The notes: a model not told the origin generated them from the sequence alone. A stretch of 64,000 bases of DNA from Albugo candida (GCA_905220665.1 CAJNAR010000155.1:558001-622000); one strand, 5' to 3'. Shown: positions 26,831 to 37,794, numbered from the stretch's first letter. Numbers and translations: made by a program.

Positions 26831-27755
26831 AAGAGCGAGAGAAAAATGGTAGGCTCGCTATCATCCCAATGTTAAGTCACTTGAGCTCACGCGATCCAGT
26901 CGCATTTTTCCGTCAAAACAGGTGCCGAGAGAATCTTGAATAATACACTTTCACATTTGCAGTTATAGGAGTCCAACAACCCTGAAGCCTTCGGCGATTG
27001 TAGAATGAGAAGACTTGTTCAGGAGTGTACGAGATATCATCCACGTAGTCGCAATAAAACTCAAGACACGATTACATAAGTCACATTCTCGTACTATCAA
27101 AAGATTAGCATTCTCAAATGCCCAATTTGACAGTATGATAGACTTTCTTCTCACTGTTTCTTGGGGCCATTTTTGTTGCGTGGGATATGAAATACCTTAT
27201 GTTTGTGGCATCGGAAGTTCCCATTAAGAACTCCTTGAAGAGCATACAAGCTACAAAAAGTGATTGCCGGTTTCACCTTTGAAAGGCAATGTTGGCTGAA
27301 GGACGGGAAGAGTACAAAAAAACCAACTTTGAAAACCACAAATCACGATCACTTCTACCTTTTCATGTATGAAACTATGCGAAGTGAAAAAATCAGCCAC
27401 TTACTTGCGTGTAAAGCTAAGTTATAGATTGGAAGCAATAGCGTCCTCTGTTCTACTATCATCACTCATATATGGCGCTTGTGTACGTATTGGGCGGATT
27501 TTGTTGCTGTTGTAGTGAAGTTGGAGCACGTAAGAGTCCCAACCACAATGGCGCATTTCTTGCAACTAAGCTTCTGTTGTAATTTGAGTGCGTCTCCACG
27601 TTTCTAGTCCGGGCACCCTTTTCTTCACAGAAAATGTTCCCAAATTACGATTCAATTGTATGCGCTGAGGCTGCACGATGCAAATTGATATATATATACG
27701 TGTGTTACGCGCTTTTCAAAGAACAAACATTTCTCTCAAGTTGTACGCAATAGAA
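26831..27755. other. Intergenic, downstream of the PRPP synthetase-like gene
   Basis: No frame over 70 codons and no repeat partner. It contains the 3' flank of the gene ending at 27756. Nothing else recognised. Confidence 0.4.
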
Positions 27756-29310
27756 TCAATTGAAATGGAACGTGAATGATTCATTAGTATGCGTAGACGT
27801 GATCATCTGTGCAAGAAAAGGAGCGACCGAAAGCGTGATGATCTTGTCGGATGACATTGCTGAAACATCGCTTGAGCTATTGGGAATGGTATTTGTGGTC
27901 ACGATAGTGTTCAACTCCTCACACGCTGTCAGCTTTTCGATTGCCTACAGACAGCGCAAATAATTAGCTCTCCAGTGGTGAGTCGAAGGGATTCAAGTGA
28001 ATTTAGCACTAACATTAGCGGAGAACCTTCCGTGGACACAAAAAGCAGAAATAGTGCGAGCCCCATGTTGTTTTAGAACCTTTGCAGTTTTTATGAGTGT
28101 ATCGCCCGTGTCCACCAGATTATCCACGATTATAGCGTCCATTCCTTTTACATTTCCCACCAGCTCACCCACTGATTGATCCACGACGTGATGCTTACGT
28201 ATCACAAATGCTACAGGGATGCTTTCATCTGTTTGTTTTGACAATATTTCACTGAATAAAACAGCCCGATTGACGGCAGACGAATGCGGGGCAACTACTA
28301 CAGGGTTCTTGAGCTGCTTTTCTGCAAAGTAGTACGAGCCAATTGGATATGCTTGTAAATTATCCACCTACAGGCACGATTACGTGAAAGAGGAGTCTCA
28401 ATATAATTTTTGTTTAAAACAGGAACACATCTTACAGGAACAGTTGGTCGGAAGAATCCTTCAATTTGTGCGCTATGCAAATCTATCGTCATGACGTGAT
28501 CGACTCCCATCACTTGCAGCATTTCGGCGATATCCTAGTTAGGATAGAAGCAAATTGTCATATACTGTGCAAACTTTGCACAAACTGAGTTACCGCTGCT
28601 GCGATTGGCTCTCGTCCTTTGTGCATTCGGTCTTGTCGACCATATCCTACTCAAAAAATATTTCAGGACATGAACATTGAGATTCATGTAATTTTGACCA
28701 TAGAATGGAATCACTGCTGTGATGCTCTTGGCCCAAGATCTTCGCATTGCTGATATTGTCAGCAGGAGCTCTAGAATTCTATCAAACAAAACATCAATAT
28801 TGCGGTATAGCTTCCCTTCCTACTATACCGGTCCACGCTTGTTGTAGAACAAATGACGTAAACTCGACAACCACGAACATTTTCCTCAATGACGATCTTT
28901 GTCTCATCATCGACGAATTTTCCAATTTGCATTGCGTTGAGAGAAACGCCAAGATAATGCGCAATCTCATCCGCTAGCGGTGTGTCAGAGCATTTAAAAA
29001 TTTTCAAGTCTTTGACAGAAGCAGGATTCATAATTCCTTTGTAAAGGTACCAGCGTTGAGTGGTGGAATCTAGTCTGCAACAGGGTCCACTCTTGATCGA
29101 TTTAGTTCCACCTGCATCGATTGTATCAGATCTTGATTTCTCTTCACGGGCGGAAAATGTAGAGTTGTGATGATTCTCAAGCGGTAATATCTCATTCTCA
29201 ATGGCATAGGTTGCCTTGGTATGATATGTGACTGCCAAAACGCTCGCTGCTGATACAACCGGAACCGTAGCAACAAATAATTTCCCTTTTCTTTGACGCT
29301 TCCATTGCAT
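27756..29310 (-). CDS. PRS: PRPP synthetase-like protein with N-terminal anchor extension; 6 exons
   Basis: Ribose-phosphate pyrophosphokinase family; active members make PRPP from ribose-5-phosphate and ATP for nucleotide, His and Trp synthesis. Exons on the minus strand: 29310-28829, 28778-28699, 28646-28594, 28534-28436, 28367-28014, 27944-27756. The five introns of 50-69 bp are GT-AG and the join is in frame throughout, giving about 418 residues. Start: the in-frame ATG at 29310; a stop lies just upstream of a TTG at 29349. Residues about 10-27 are hydrophobic after a basic start (WKRQRKGK), a possible membrane or mitochondrial anchor. The PRS fold runs from about residue 102 to the end. 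Family motifs: [42 protein letters not shown]. Divergent motifs: the usual NDNLMEL reads VDRILEL, PDAGG reads PHSSA, and the PRPP loop VDDxxDTxGT reads [10 protein letters not shown]. It may be a regulatory, non-catalytic paralogue. Usual family length is about 320. Confidence 0.88.
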
Positions 29311-29499
29311 TAGTTGAGAATTACGCTGTTTTTGCCACCATGAGTGCAATTAGAGTTTCTCCGCAAAATCGAATCATGGGCGTACCATCCAAGAAAGTAT
29401 CATTCTTCCACTTTCCATATTGAGCCTGCTGCAATGAAGCTAATTGACAATATTTCATCCAATTGGAATGCTTCAAGATCTTTTATAATATAGTGAGAA
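29311..29499. promoter_or_regulatory. Shared divergent promoter interval
   Basis: 189 bp separate the start codons of the PRPP synthetase-like gene (-) and MIC60 (+). Both promoters and both 5' UTRs must fit here unless an upstream non-coding exon exists, so a bidirectional promoter is likely. AT-rich stretches such as TTTTATAATATAG (about 29480) lie just before the MIC60 ATG. No initiator was assigned. Confidence 0.55.
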
Positions 29500-31810
29500 A
29501 TGTGGCGCTCGACGTCATTAAGGTCTCGAACTTTTGATAGAACGCGCAATACCAAACGCTGCAGTGTCAATACACATCGATTACACCTAAGACACAACTC
29601 TACGAACGCGAATGACCCTATCAAACCGAATCCAGTGAGAATTGTCGCTGTCGTAGCTTTAAGCGCGCCACTTGGACTGCTCCTTTATAGTAAGCAACAT
29701 CCTGATTGGAATCCTCCTCTTTTGCACAAATATGATTTTTGGAAACGAATACATAATACTATGCATTCGCACCATAACGCGGTGCCGTCTCGAGCGATTG
29801 ATGACACAAAACGTCCACAGAACGACGCGTCTTTGATAGGAAGAAATACCGTCAGCGAACGACCCAAAGAGGCCGGTAAAAGCTTGGTCCATGCTGCAGA
29901 GACAGAAGTGGAAGTGAGTGGATCTATGGGATCCGGTGAATCAACCCCAGATGACCCAACCATCTCTGATTCAGATACCGATCAACCAGTAGCGTCGACA
30001 GAAGAAGAGGATCCAATTGGTAAAGTAACCAAACTTCACGGAGACAATAAGGCACATGGCGATACTGCAGTGGAAGAAAAAATTGACCAAAAACGTCAGG
30101 AGATCGACTTATTGACACAAAATGACACCACATCAGTCGAAGTCTCAGAACCGCATGAAGACAATAAGATAGCGCAAGATTTCGTCGTGGAAGAAATGAT
30201 CGACCAGAAACGCCAGGAGATCGACGTATTGACGAATTTGGTCACCCCATCAGTCTTATTGGAAGCCACAGTCGACGAAATAAAAGCAATTAAAGTACGA
30301 TATGTTTCATTGACATATCTACATGCCTTCAGTATCGCTAATCACGCACATAGGATACCTTGATGTCTGAATTAAAGCACGAGTTGACCACTGTAAATGA
30401 GGAGATTGAGAACAGCTATTTACAGGAACTTCAGGTATGCCTCTTCTAGTACTCGATCCAACCGTTTACGTTAAATAATCAGACCTTGGATGCCAATGCT
30501 CTCTCTATTCGAGTTGCACAACTGGCTACTGAGATGAAACATCGCACTAAATGGGAAGCTGTGAGGCTTATGGAAGCTCTCAAACGCATGGAAACAGAAA
30601 CAAAAGTCAAGGTAAAGCAACAATGAGTGCTCGCTGAATCGCATTATATGAATTTGTACACTTTCTATAGTACGCCGATATGATTCAGCGCCATGTGGAA
30701 CGTCACCGAGAGATTCTACAGCGTGAATTGGAGCTGCAAAAGCATGTCTTATCTGAGAAGCATCGTAAAGAAGCTGAAGCAGCTCGGGTGGCTTTCGCAG
30801 ACGAGCTTCGGAGAAAGATGCAAATTCAACGTCAAAGTCTTTTGGTACACTCGTCGTAATTGTAAATCGACTTGCGAGCTGACTCATATGACAATGGAAG
30901 GAGCAACTCAAGTCAACATTTGAGCGAGAGAAAAAGCTATTTTCCGAACACTACGACGAACAACTGCGAAAAACAACTAGTGAACTTGAAAACGTGGTCA
31001 CGACCGAGCGTAATCACCGAATGAGAGAATTGGAGCAGTATCGATCTGAAATACGGGCTCTGAACGAAGTCTTGAATGAGTCGTGTACTTATGAAGCTCT
31101 CAGTCATCAGGTTAAATTTTATCTCGTGATCTCGTCATATATTTTTGATGGAATCGGATGATAGATACATAAAGCTTCCGTAGCAGCCTTATCTTTGTCG
31201 GAACGGATCGAAGCGGCTGTGCCCTTGTCCAAAGAGGTAATGTTAATAATGGCAAACGCTGCTTTTTTACGGTCGCCGATCATTACGCTGCGCAGATTCG
31301 GAAGCTCTCTGAAGTTGGCAAAGACGATGAATTCATTCAAGAATTAATCACAAAAATACCGTCCCAGGTTGTACAAAATGGTGTGACGTCCGTTCTGGAA
31401 TTGCAAAGACGATTTCAGAAAGTCAAAGCGGCTGGTCGTCGCGCTGCAATGGTTCCCGATGGAAGCGGAATGGCAGGCCAATTATTCTGCACAGCGTTAT
31501 CGTACCTGCTCATTCCTCCTGCCGGACCAATCGATGGTGACGATGCTGAAGCCATTTATTCTCGAGCCGATTACGCTATAGCATCCGGAGATTTGAATCG
31601 AGCCGTGAACGAGCTAGAACGACTTTCAGGGGTTCCAGCACAGATATCACAGTACGAAACTTTTTTTCGAGGTATTTATGACACATGAAGTCACTTTTTC
31701 TTTTGGCACACAGAGATTGGATACAAGCAGCTAAGGCGCGTCTTGCAATGGAACAAACTGCCAAAGTCATCAAGACGCATATCGCATTGTTAGCCGAAAG
31801 CTGCTCGTAA
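29500..31810 (+). CDS. MIC60: MICOS complex subunit MIC60 (mitofilin); 8 exons
   Basis: Mitofilin anchors crista junctions in the inner mitochondrial membrane. Exons: 29500-30294, 30354-30434, 30483-30611, 30671-30844, 30901-31110, 31165-31236, 31296-31651, 31714-31810. The seven GT-AG introns are 48-62 bp and the joined frame gives 637 residues. Residues 1-35 are Arg/Ser-rich and nearly free of acid (mitochondrial presequence). Residues 47-63 form one membrane helix (VAVVALSAPLGLLLYS). Residues 85-265 are acidic and low complexity, with a duplicated block (EEKIDQKRQEIDLLT at about 192 and EEMIDQKRQEIDVLT at about 231). Residues 266-460 are charged and coiled-coil-like. From about 455 the conserved mitofilin domain runs: KASVAALSLSERIEAAVPLS, RRAAMVPDGSGMAG, ASGDLNRAVNELERLSG, DWIQAAKARLAMEQ. 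Order and length match the family. Head to head with the PRPP synthetase-like gene. Confidence 0.92.
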
Positions 31811-32548
31811 ATGCACCCAGTGCATGTTTTAAGGAAGCAATCAACCACAGATCGTGGATTAATAGCGCATGACTGATCTGCCTGGACGATCTCTTCATCT
31901 ACGATAATGCCTTAATTGTCTCAGTAGATGTCATCGGGCGTCACCTTGCAATTGTTTGTGATGAATGCTCACCTACTCATCAAGGATTATACTCCTTCCG
32001 AGCAATGATCCTTCCTCAATCCGACGAGGCTCTACAGTGCTGCCTGCGCCGACAGCTTCAAAACTTCTGTATCGACTTTCTCTGACTGCTTTTGTTACAA
32101 AGGTTGGTACCGACTGCTGAATATCGTTCTGACCTTTGGAGTGTGAACGGTGAGCCATTCGTCGATCCGATATGTCTTTTGCGAACTACTTGACGGTAGA
32201 AGGCAGCTGGTATGACCAGCAAGACACATGCGAGTGGATGCACCAACAGCGTGACATGTCTTCTGGTACGAACACATATTCTCTCACCATGGAGCTAGCA
32301 AAATCGAGTGTTTTATAACCGATAGCTACGATTGTCATCTTGAGATATGAGCGCACTAGTAAAGCATGCTGCTTTTCATGAGATCTCCTGTATTGGAAAG
32401 CAAGACAGTGCTATTAGGTGCTTGATTGAAGAAATCTTGAGTTGTCGGTAAATCTCTGAGCAGCAATGAGCGGCAGAATTATCAAACCTTAGCCAGGTAT
32501 TGGATACCACACATTGTATATCAACAAAGGAAAATATAATCCAATCTC
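31811..32548. other. Intergenic between MIC60 and RPAP2-like gene
   Basis: The two genes converge here. A plus-strand stretch around 32180-32320 has coding-like composition (SWYDQQDTCEWMHQQ) but is bounded by stops and could not be linked into exons. Otherwise this probably holds the two 3' UTRs. Confidence 0.4.
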
Positions 32549-34356
32549 TCAAAATTCCTGCATCTTTCGTAGTTCCATGGCATCCATCATCATACGATCA
32601 AGTTCCTCGATGGTAACTTCTCTTTCTGTTCCATTCTCACGTAAATGACACGCACATTTTGAGACGTATCTTCGACATTTTCGACACATCTACGAAATAT
32701 AACTGTCAGAATAGCATCGAGGTAGCATTTACAAGATACATTAATTAGACCTTTGATGCTGCATCGTTTGGCAGGCTGCGTTCTATGTCTTTGACGATAC
32801 TTTGAGAGGCTAGTTCTTCCGTAGTAACAGCAACTTCGTCGTCCGAATAATCAAATAGACACATGATCTGATCGATTTCGGCCGAGTTCAAACCAGTAAT
32901 TTCATTCACAGCACTGCCAAGAATTGTGAGAAGCAGATGAAAGGATGCGCACGAAACACGTACTTGTACACTGATTGCAATAGTGGTTCCTTCAAGTCTT
33001 GCCGCTGTGCGATAATGACCAAGATCAACGTGATGCAGAGCCACTACAGTAAGGACAAATCATGAATTTACACATCGACCGATTCAGATCAACCATATAG
33101 GAACAAACCTGTTGTTCATTACGGCCGTCAATTGTTTCGGGAAATCTCAGCGTCCTAACGATATGACCTAGTCTTTTTTGTGCCGTAATGTCTGTACAGA
33201 TCCCTTTTTCAAGTGGAAGGTGACGAATGCTTCGAGCCAAGATCGACTCAAACGCCATCATTCGTTCTATTCGACTTTTATGACATCGTGGATCACTTCC
33301 GTTTGTGGCTAAATCGTCCTGCGATACCACTTTACCCATTGCGAGCAACTCTTGTGTCTGACGAGTGATCCATGACGCAAATAGACGCCAAACATTTGAG
33401 AACAACGACAGCTGTTCTGTTGATATGCTGCTATCGATGTCCTCGTCTGAATCAGAGCTGTGCACAGAAGAGTTTTCCGAGTCACTCTGACTTTCTTCAC
33501 TCGTATCACATCCTTGATCTTCATTTTCTTGCCGAGCAGACTTTGCTAATCGGGTTTCAAGTCTCTTCGCGACCTTAGCTTTATGAGCCGGGAACACAAA
33601 GCCTTCTATTATAACAGCTTGACTGACAGTGGGAAACTCGATATTTGAACACAAGGCCGATGATTTCTCGACGATCCGCAATGGTGGTGCAGATTCGTTC
33701 CTCTCCAGCACGTTCGCCTCAGTCGATTTTGACCATAAGCACTTTGTTTTATAAGGAGATGAATCCGATGACGACGCACACTGTTTGGATGAGACTCTTT
33801 GCTCGGCCTTCCATGTGAACGGATTCGGATGTGCAGTGCCAAACACTTGCTCCAACGGCGGCAATAATTGTGGTGGTTTGGACTTGAGCTTTGACACGTA
33901 CACGTGAGCATTCTATGATCGCCATAGAGAAGAAAAGTCATGCTCAGGTGATTTATACTAGCGCAATAATAAGTATACCTTGCGGCAGCTGTCCGAACAA
34001 AATTGGTTCTCGCTGGTGGCATCTTTGATACTTTTGCGCTTTAGTGAAATTCGATATTTTGTAGCGTTCCTACAAAGGTAGGATTAATATTAGATCTGAA
34101 GATGTATGGGATGGTCAGAGATACAATATACGCACCTTTTAAGCCGCTGGTCGCAAGACGGGAAAGCGCAAAATTCTTGCACATTGCGCTCTTCAAAAAC
34201 ACTTTCTAAGTGACGCCTCTGCAAAATTTTTTTACAAGCTTGTAGATAGCTGTCAGGTATCCCTGGTAATAGAAGCGTTGACATTAGCGAGAAAATCTCA
34301 TGAACATTGGTGCAAGATTTGGAGTTTTTTGACTCGCTTTCGCTCAATTTACTCAT
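32549..34356 (-). CDS. RPAP2: RPAP2/Rtr1-type RNA polymerase II CTD phosphatase; 6 exons
   Basis: The RPAP2/Rtr1 family acts on phospho-Ser5 of the RNA polymerase II C-terminal domain and helps polymerase import. Exons on the minus strand: 34356-34136, 34069-33979, 33912-33109, 33043-32964, 32913-32751, 32689-32549. The five GT-AG introns are 50-66 bp; the joined frame is 499 residues from an ATG. The Rtr1 domain is near the N-terminus: a helix with DSYLQACKKILQRRHLESVF, ERNVQEFCAFPSC (C63, C68), KYRISLK, then FCSDSC (C98, C102), i.e. the zinc pattern CX4C...CX3C. Residues about 239-268 are an acidic Ser/Asp/Glu tract. The C-terminal half has SIRHLPLEKG, RTLRFPETIDGRNEQQ, a helical WLCITLILVIIAQR and EIDQIMCLFDYSDDEV. 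The last exon adds CRKC...CAC and ELDRMMMDAMELRKMQE. Splicing of exons 4-6 was chosen by phase and similarity and is the least certain part. Confidence 0.85.
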
Positions 34357-35470
34357 GCCTAGAATCGCTCTATGATTGGTTCTTGCTTGCCAACTCTTTT
34401 AATACAATTGGCTAAATATTTACAAAATTTACACAATTCTTCCAATGTGAACTGTGCATCCTGACAATGCGACATATCTACTTGTAGATGCAGCAATGGT
34501 CTAGGTAAGGTTGACGGAAACGTCAATCAAACTATAAAGCAAATAGACACTCTTTATTTGTTCTGTCTCAAAAGTGACGTATGTAGTCTTGCTTGCGAGA
34601 ACTTCTGTGCACCCTTCATCACTTTAATCGAGGGACAACCACACCTCCTGTTTCATTTCTTACAATCTTTTGTATCGGGGATCATTGAATCTGTGGATGG
34701 TGTGCGCTGTTATCACCTTATTCACCCCGATTTCATCCAAGGCATTGTCACCCACCCGCGTCCCAATATCAACATATTCATTCACTTTCAGCTGAAATCT
34801 GTCGAGAAAACATTTTGTGTGGGAAATGTACATTCATGTTCGACAAACGAAATGCACGTATCACAACTGCGTAAGGGTATCTGTGGTCATACCATCCGTA
34901 CGTATCTATATCTCACGGGGTTGTGCTTGGGAGTAGCCGCATTGATGGAGCCTTCCCATATCAGATATTCTGCAATTCATCTATAATGTACATAGTCAGC
35001 GTCTGTATTCTGAATCGTATCATTCCGAAAAAAGTCCTCAAGTCTTAGTGCTTTCTAACCATACCGCTTTTTTGAGCGCGAGGCTTAAGTCTCGTTAAGT
35101 GAACCACAACTTGATTATCTAAGCATTTCACGCTCGATTCAAGATTATGCTTCTCTAAACCTCATTCCATTCCCCAAATTTCTAGCCTTAGCGTTGGGCC
35201 TGCGGAAGTTCAAGAAGTAAACACGACTACTTGTGTACTCAACTCTTGGTATCCTGTGAGAATTATTTTTCTATACGTCTCACATGACTTTCTCTATAAG
35301 ATCACGCCATCTGAGCATAAGCAATCAAAGAATATACAGTTTGGAGCAGCCATTGCTATGTGCTTCCGTTCATCTATTAGCTGTGTTCGAAGACACTTTT
35401 GTCTGAAGAAAGACCTGACGTTATTTTGGTTGGATTAAAGGTATAATAACCACCATAGGAAATAAGCTAT
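34357..35470. other. Intergenic between RPAP2-like gene and the array
   Basis: A 142-codon plus-strand frame at 34558-34986 lacks any domain. On the opposite strand a stretch ending at a TAA at 34660-34662 reads GDNALDEIGVNKVITAHTIH, which looks more like a protein C-terminus, but no upstream exon with a proper acceptor could be joined. One of the two may be a small host gene; it is left unassigned. Confidence 0.35.
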
Positions 35471-35475
35471 TGCAT

Positions 35476-35841
35476 TTAGACCTGATACAAGCCTCCATCT
35501 CCACCATATGAGCACCCAAAACTCCAAGGCCCAAATCCACCAAATCCACCCCATCCTCCCCAATCAATCCATATGTCACCGAGGAATTGCTCGTCATTAC
35601 TGTCGCTGTCGTTTGGCTCTTGCTTAGATGAAGTGGCCACTTTCTTCACCGGCTCCATGTTGCCCGTGAGTGAGATACCGGACGGCATTTTTACATTTTG
35701 AATCGCTTCCAAGGCTTGTTCTCTGGTCGGAAGATTGTGATGCTCTTGAATGCCTCCCGAATGCAATTCCACTTTTGCTGGGATACTGGAAGCCAGCGGT
35801 AAGACGAAACCAAACATCATCATTATGGTTGAGAAATGCAT
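35476..35841 (-). CDS. Small secreted Gly/Trp-rich protein, array copy 1 (divergent end)
   Basis: 121 residues. It shares the signal peptide and hydrophilic middle of the family (full description under copy 2), but from DIWIDWGG onward it diverges: GPWSFGCSYGGDGGLYQV and stop, 28 residues shorter. The shared sequence breaks off at the 3' end, near ATTGCATTTAGACCTGAT, so this is the array boundary copy. It has HSGG and the Asn variant (PNDSDSN). Its distinct tail reappears in chimeric copy 5. Confidence 0.8.
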   Translation of the reverse strand: MHFSTIMMMFGFVLPLASSIPAKVELHSGGIQEHHNLPTREQALEAIQNVKMPSGISLTGNMEPVKKVATSSKQEPNDSDSNDEQFLGDIWIDWGGWGGFGGFGPWSFGCSYGGDGGLYQV

Positions 35842-35894
35842 CACGGCTTGTATCTACTACAATATCAGGCTGTTGGCTCTTGATTTCCTCTTTC

Positions 35895-35939
35895 GAAGTG
35901 AGCGATAGCGCTGCACAATTACTACATCATGCATGATGT
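35895..35939 (-). promoter_or_regulatory. Array promoter core: Inr-like motif and 16-bp palindrome (copy 1; repeated in the array)
   Basis: On the minus strand, TCACTTC (35901-35895), about 55 bp before the ATG, fits the oomycete initiator consensus YCAYTYY. Farther upstream is a perfect palindrome ACATCATGCATGATGT (35939-35924), 82 bp before the ATG. The same pair stands at the same distance in every copy with an intact 5' flank (for example 36900-36915, 41289-41304, 54566-54581). It is absent from copies 8 and 9. Four copies (11, 17, 20, 21) have one base changed in the palindrome. A dimeric transcription-factor site is a plausible reading. Confidence 0.5.
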
Positions 35940-36367
35940 GATCTATCTGATGGATCGTTTGAGAGAATGCAATTACAAAACCCTTCCTGTTGCCGAACCC
36001 TTTCGTTGCATCAGTCGATCTATCACAACGACATGGGATGTAACTGACATTTCAATTATCCTTGAGACGTACTAAGCGTATACGTAGGCTTGTACAGGAT
36101 AACTAAGAGACATTGATCATATCATCTTTTTCAAATGTGCTATTAGATTGAATTCTGCAATGTGAATATATTGCTTATGAATTGGGTGAAACCCGACAAT
36201 ACGATGGATGCCCACCGCAGAATCAACAGTACTGAAGAGTGGCGCATGACAAAGAACGTCGAATGCAAGCATTTGTTTTGTATTTCTTATTAAATGTGAA
36301 ATCGTGACTCCTAAGTACCGCACCAGTATATGCATTCTCGATTCAGCTATATTTCATGCAAGTAGAT

Positions 36368-36817
36368 TTAGCAAAAATATAAACTCTGCCATGCAAACCC
36401 AAGACCACATCCTCCTCCATATAATCCGGCACCGAACGCATTCCAGTATCCCAATGGATATGCCCAGCCTCCAAGTCCACCACATGAGAACCCAAACCTC
36501 CACGGCCCAAATCCACCAAATCCACCCCATCCTCCCCAACCACCCCATATGTCACCGAGGAATTGCTCGTCATTACTGTCGCTGTCGGTTGGCTCTTGCT
36601 TAGATGAAGTGGCCACTTTCTTCACCGGCTCCATGTTGCCCGTGAGTGAGATACCGGACGGCATTTTTACATTTTGAATCGCTTCCAAGGCTTGTTCTCT
36701 GGTCGGAAGATTGTGATGCTCTTGAATGCCTCCCGAATGCAATTCCACTGTTGCTGGGATACTGGAAGCCAGCGGTAAGACGAAACCAAACATCATCATT
36801 ATGGCTGAGAAATGCAT
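36368..36817 (-). CDS. Small secreted Gly/Trp-rich protein, array copy 2 (full length)
   Basis: Reference description for the family. 149 residues, intronless, starting at the ATG in GTGATGCATTTC. Residues 1-22 are a signal peptide: hydrophobic core IMMMFGFVLPLA and cleavage expected after SSIPA. Residues 23-88 are hydrophilic, with LPTREQALEAIQNVKMPSG and an acidic DSDSNDEQF end. Residues 89-149 are Gly/Trp/Phe/Tyr-rich (GGWGGWGGFGGFGPW, GGLGGWAYPLGYW, GAGLYGGGCGLGF) with three Cys, the last residue being Cys. There is no transmembrane segment after the signal and no RxLR. The composition suggests an extracellular structural, wall-associated or host-interface protein; the function is not known to me. 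This copy has MHFSA and ATVELHSGG variants and Thr at PTDSDSN. Confidence 0.85.
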   Translation of the reverse strand: MHFSAIMMMFGFVLPLASSIPATVELHSGGIQEHHNLPTREQALEAIQNVKMPSGISLTGNMEPVKKVATSSKQEPTDSDSNDEQFLGDIWGGWGGWGGFGGFGPWRFGFSCGGLGGWAYPLGYWNAFGAGLYGGGCGLGFAWQSLYFC

Positions 36818-37548
36818 CACGGCTTGTATCTACTACAATATCAGGCTGTTGGCTCTTGATTTCCTCTTTCGAAGTGAGCGATAGCGCTGCACAATTACTA
36901 CATCATGCATGATGTGATCTATCTGATGGATCGTTTGAGAGAATGCAATTACAAAACCCTTCCTGTTGCCGAACCCTTTCGTTGCATCAGTCGATCTATC
37001 ACAACGACATGGGATGTAACTGACATTTCAATTATCCTTGAGACGTACTAAGCGTATACGTAGGCTTGTACAGGATAACTAAGAGACATTGATCATATCA
37101 TCTTTTTCAAATGTGCTATTAGATTGAATTCTGCAATGTGAATATATTGCTTATGAATTGGGTGAAACCCGACAATACGATGGATGCCCACCGCAGAATC
37201 AACAGTACTGAAGAGTGGCGCATGACAAAGAACGTCGAATGCAAGCATTTGTTTTGTATTTCTTATTAAATGTGAAATCGTGACTCCTAAGTACCGCACC
37301 AGTATATGCATTCTCGATTCAGCTATATTTCATGCAAGTAGATTTAGCAAAAATATAAACTCTGCCATGCAAACCCAAGACCACATCCTCCTCCATATAA
37401 TCCGGCACCGAACGCATTCCAGTATCCCAATGGATATGCCCAGCCTCCAAGTCCACCACATGAGAACCCAAACCTCCACGGCCCAAATCCACCAAATCCA
37501 CCCCATCCTCCCCAACCACCCCATATGTCACCGAGGAATTGCTCGTCA

Positions 37549-37794
37549 TTACTGTCGCTGTCGGTTTGGCTCTTGCTTAGATGAAGTGGCCACTTTCTTC
37601 ACCGGCTCCATGTTGCCCGTGAGTGAGATACCGGACGGCATTTTTACATTTTGAATCGCTTCCAAGGCTTGTTCTCTGGTCGGAAGATTGTGATGCTCTT
37701 GAATGCCACCCGGATGCAATTCCACTTTTGCTGGGATACTGGAAGCCAGCGGTAAGACGAAACCAAACATCATCATTATGGTTGAGAAATGCAT
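37549..37794 (-). pseudogene. Array copy 3, frameshifted before the Gly-rich tail
   Basis: Signal peptide and middle are intact (HPGG variant). One extra T in the run TCGGTTTGGCTC shifts the frame after KQEPN and ends translation at RQRQ, giving 81 residues without the Gly/Trp tail. The downstream tail sequence is still present in the DNA. The same insertion is found in copy 11. It could make a short secreted protein. Confidence 0.8.

Noticed and set aside
27993..28367. Separate 124-residue PRPP-binding protein
   Set aside because: It is exon 5 of the PRS-like gene; the apparent start is GTG and the apparent stop lies inside the last intron.
29500..30363. MIC60 exon 1 as a stand-alone 287-residue protein
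   Set aside because: The last 22 codons lie past a GT donor at 30295; splicing to 30354 continues the frame into the coiled coil and mitofilin domain.
34558..34986. 142-codon plus-strand ORF as a host gene
   Set aside because: No domain or signal peptide. The opposite strand has an equally or more protein-like stretch, so strand cannot be decided.
36343..36573. Minus-strand 76-codon frame beginning MTSNSSVTYG
   Set aside because: It is the alternative frame of the Gly/Trp-rich tail of the same gene. It matters only as the source of the chimeric C-terminus of copy 5.
36304..36603. Plus-strand frames of 88-147 codons repeated throughout the array
   Set aside because: They run antisense over the secreted-protein gene and recur only because the unit is repeated; composition (His/Ile/Pro-rich) and lack of a signal or domain mark them as shadows.
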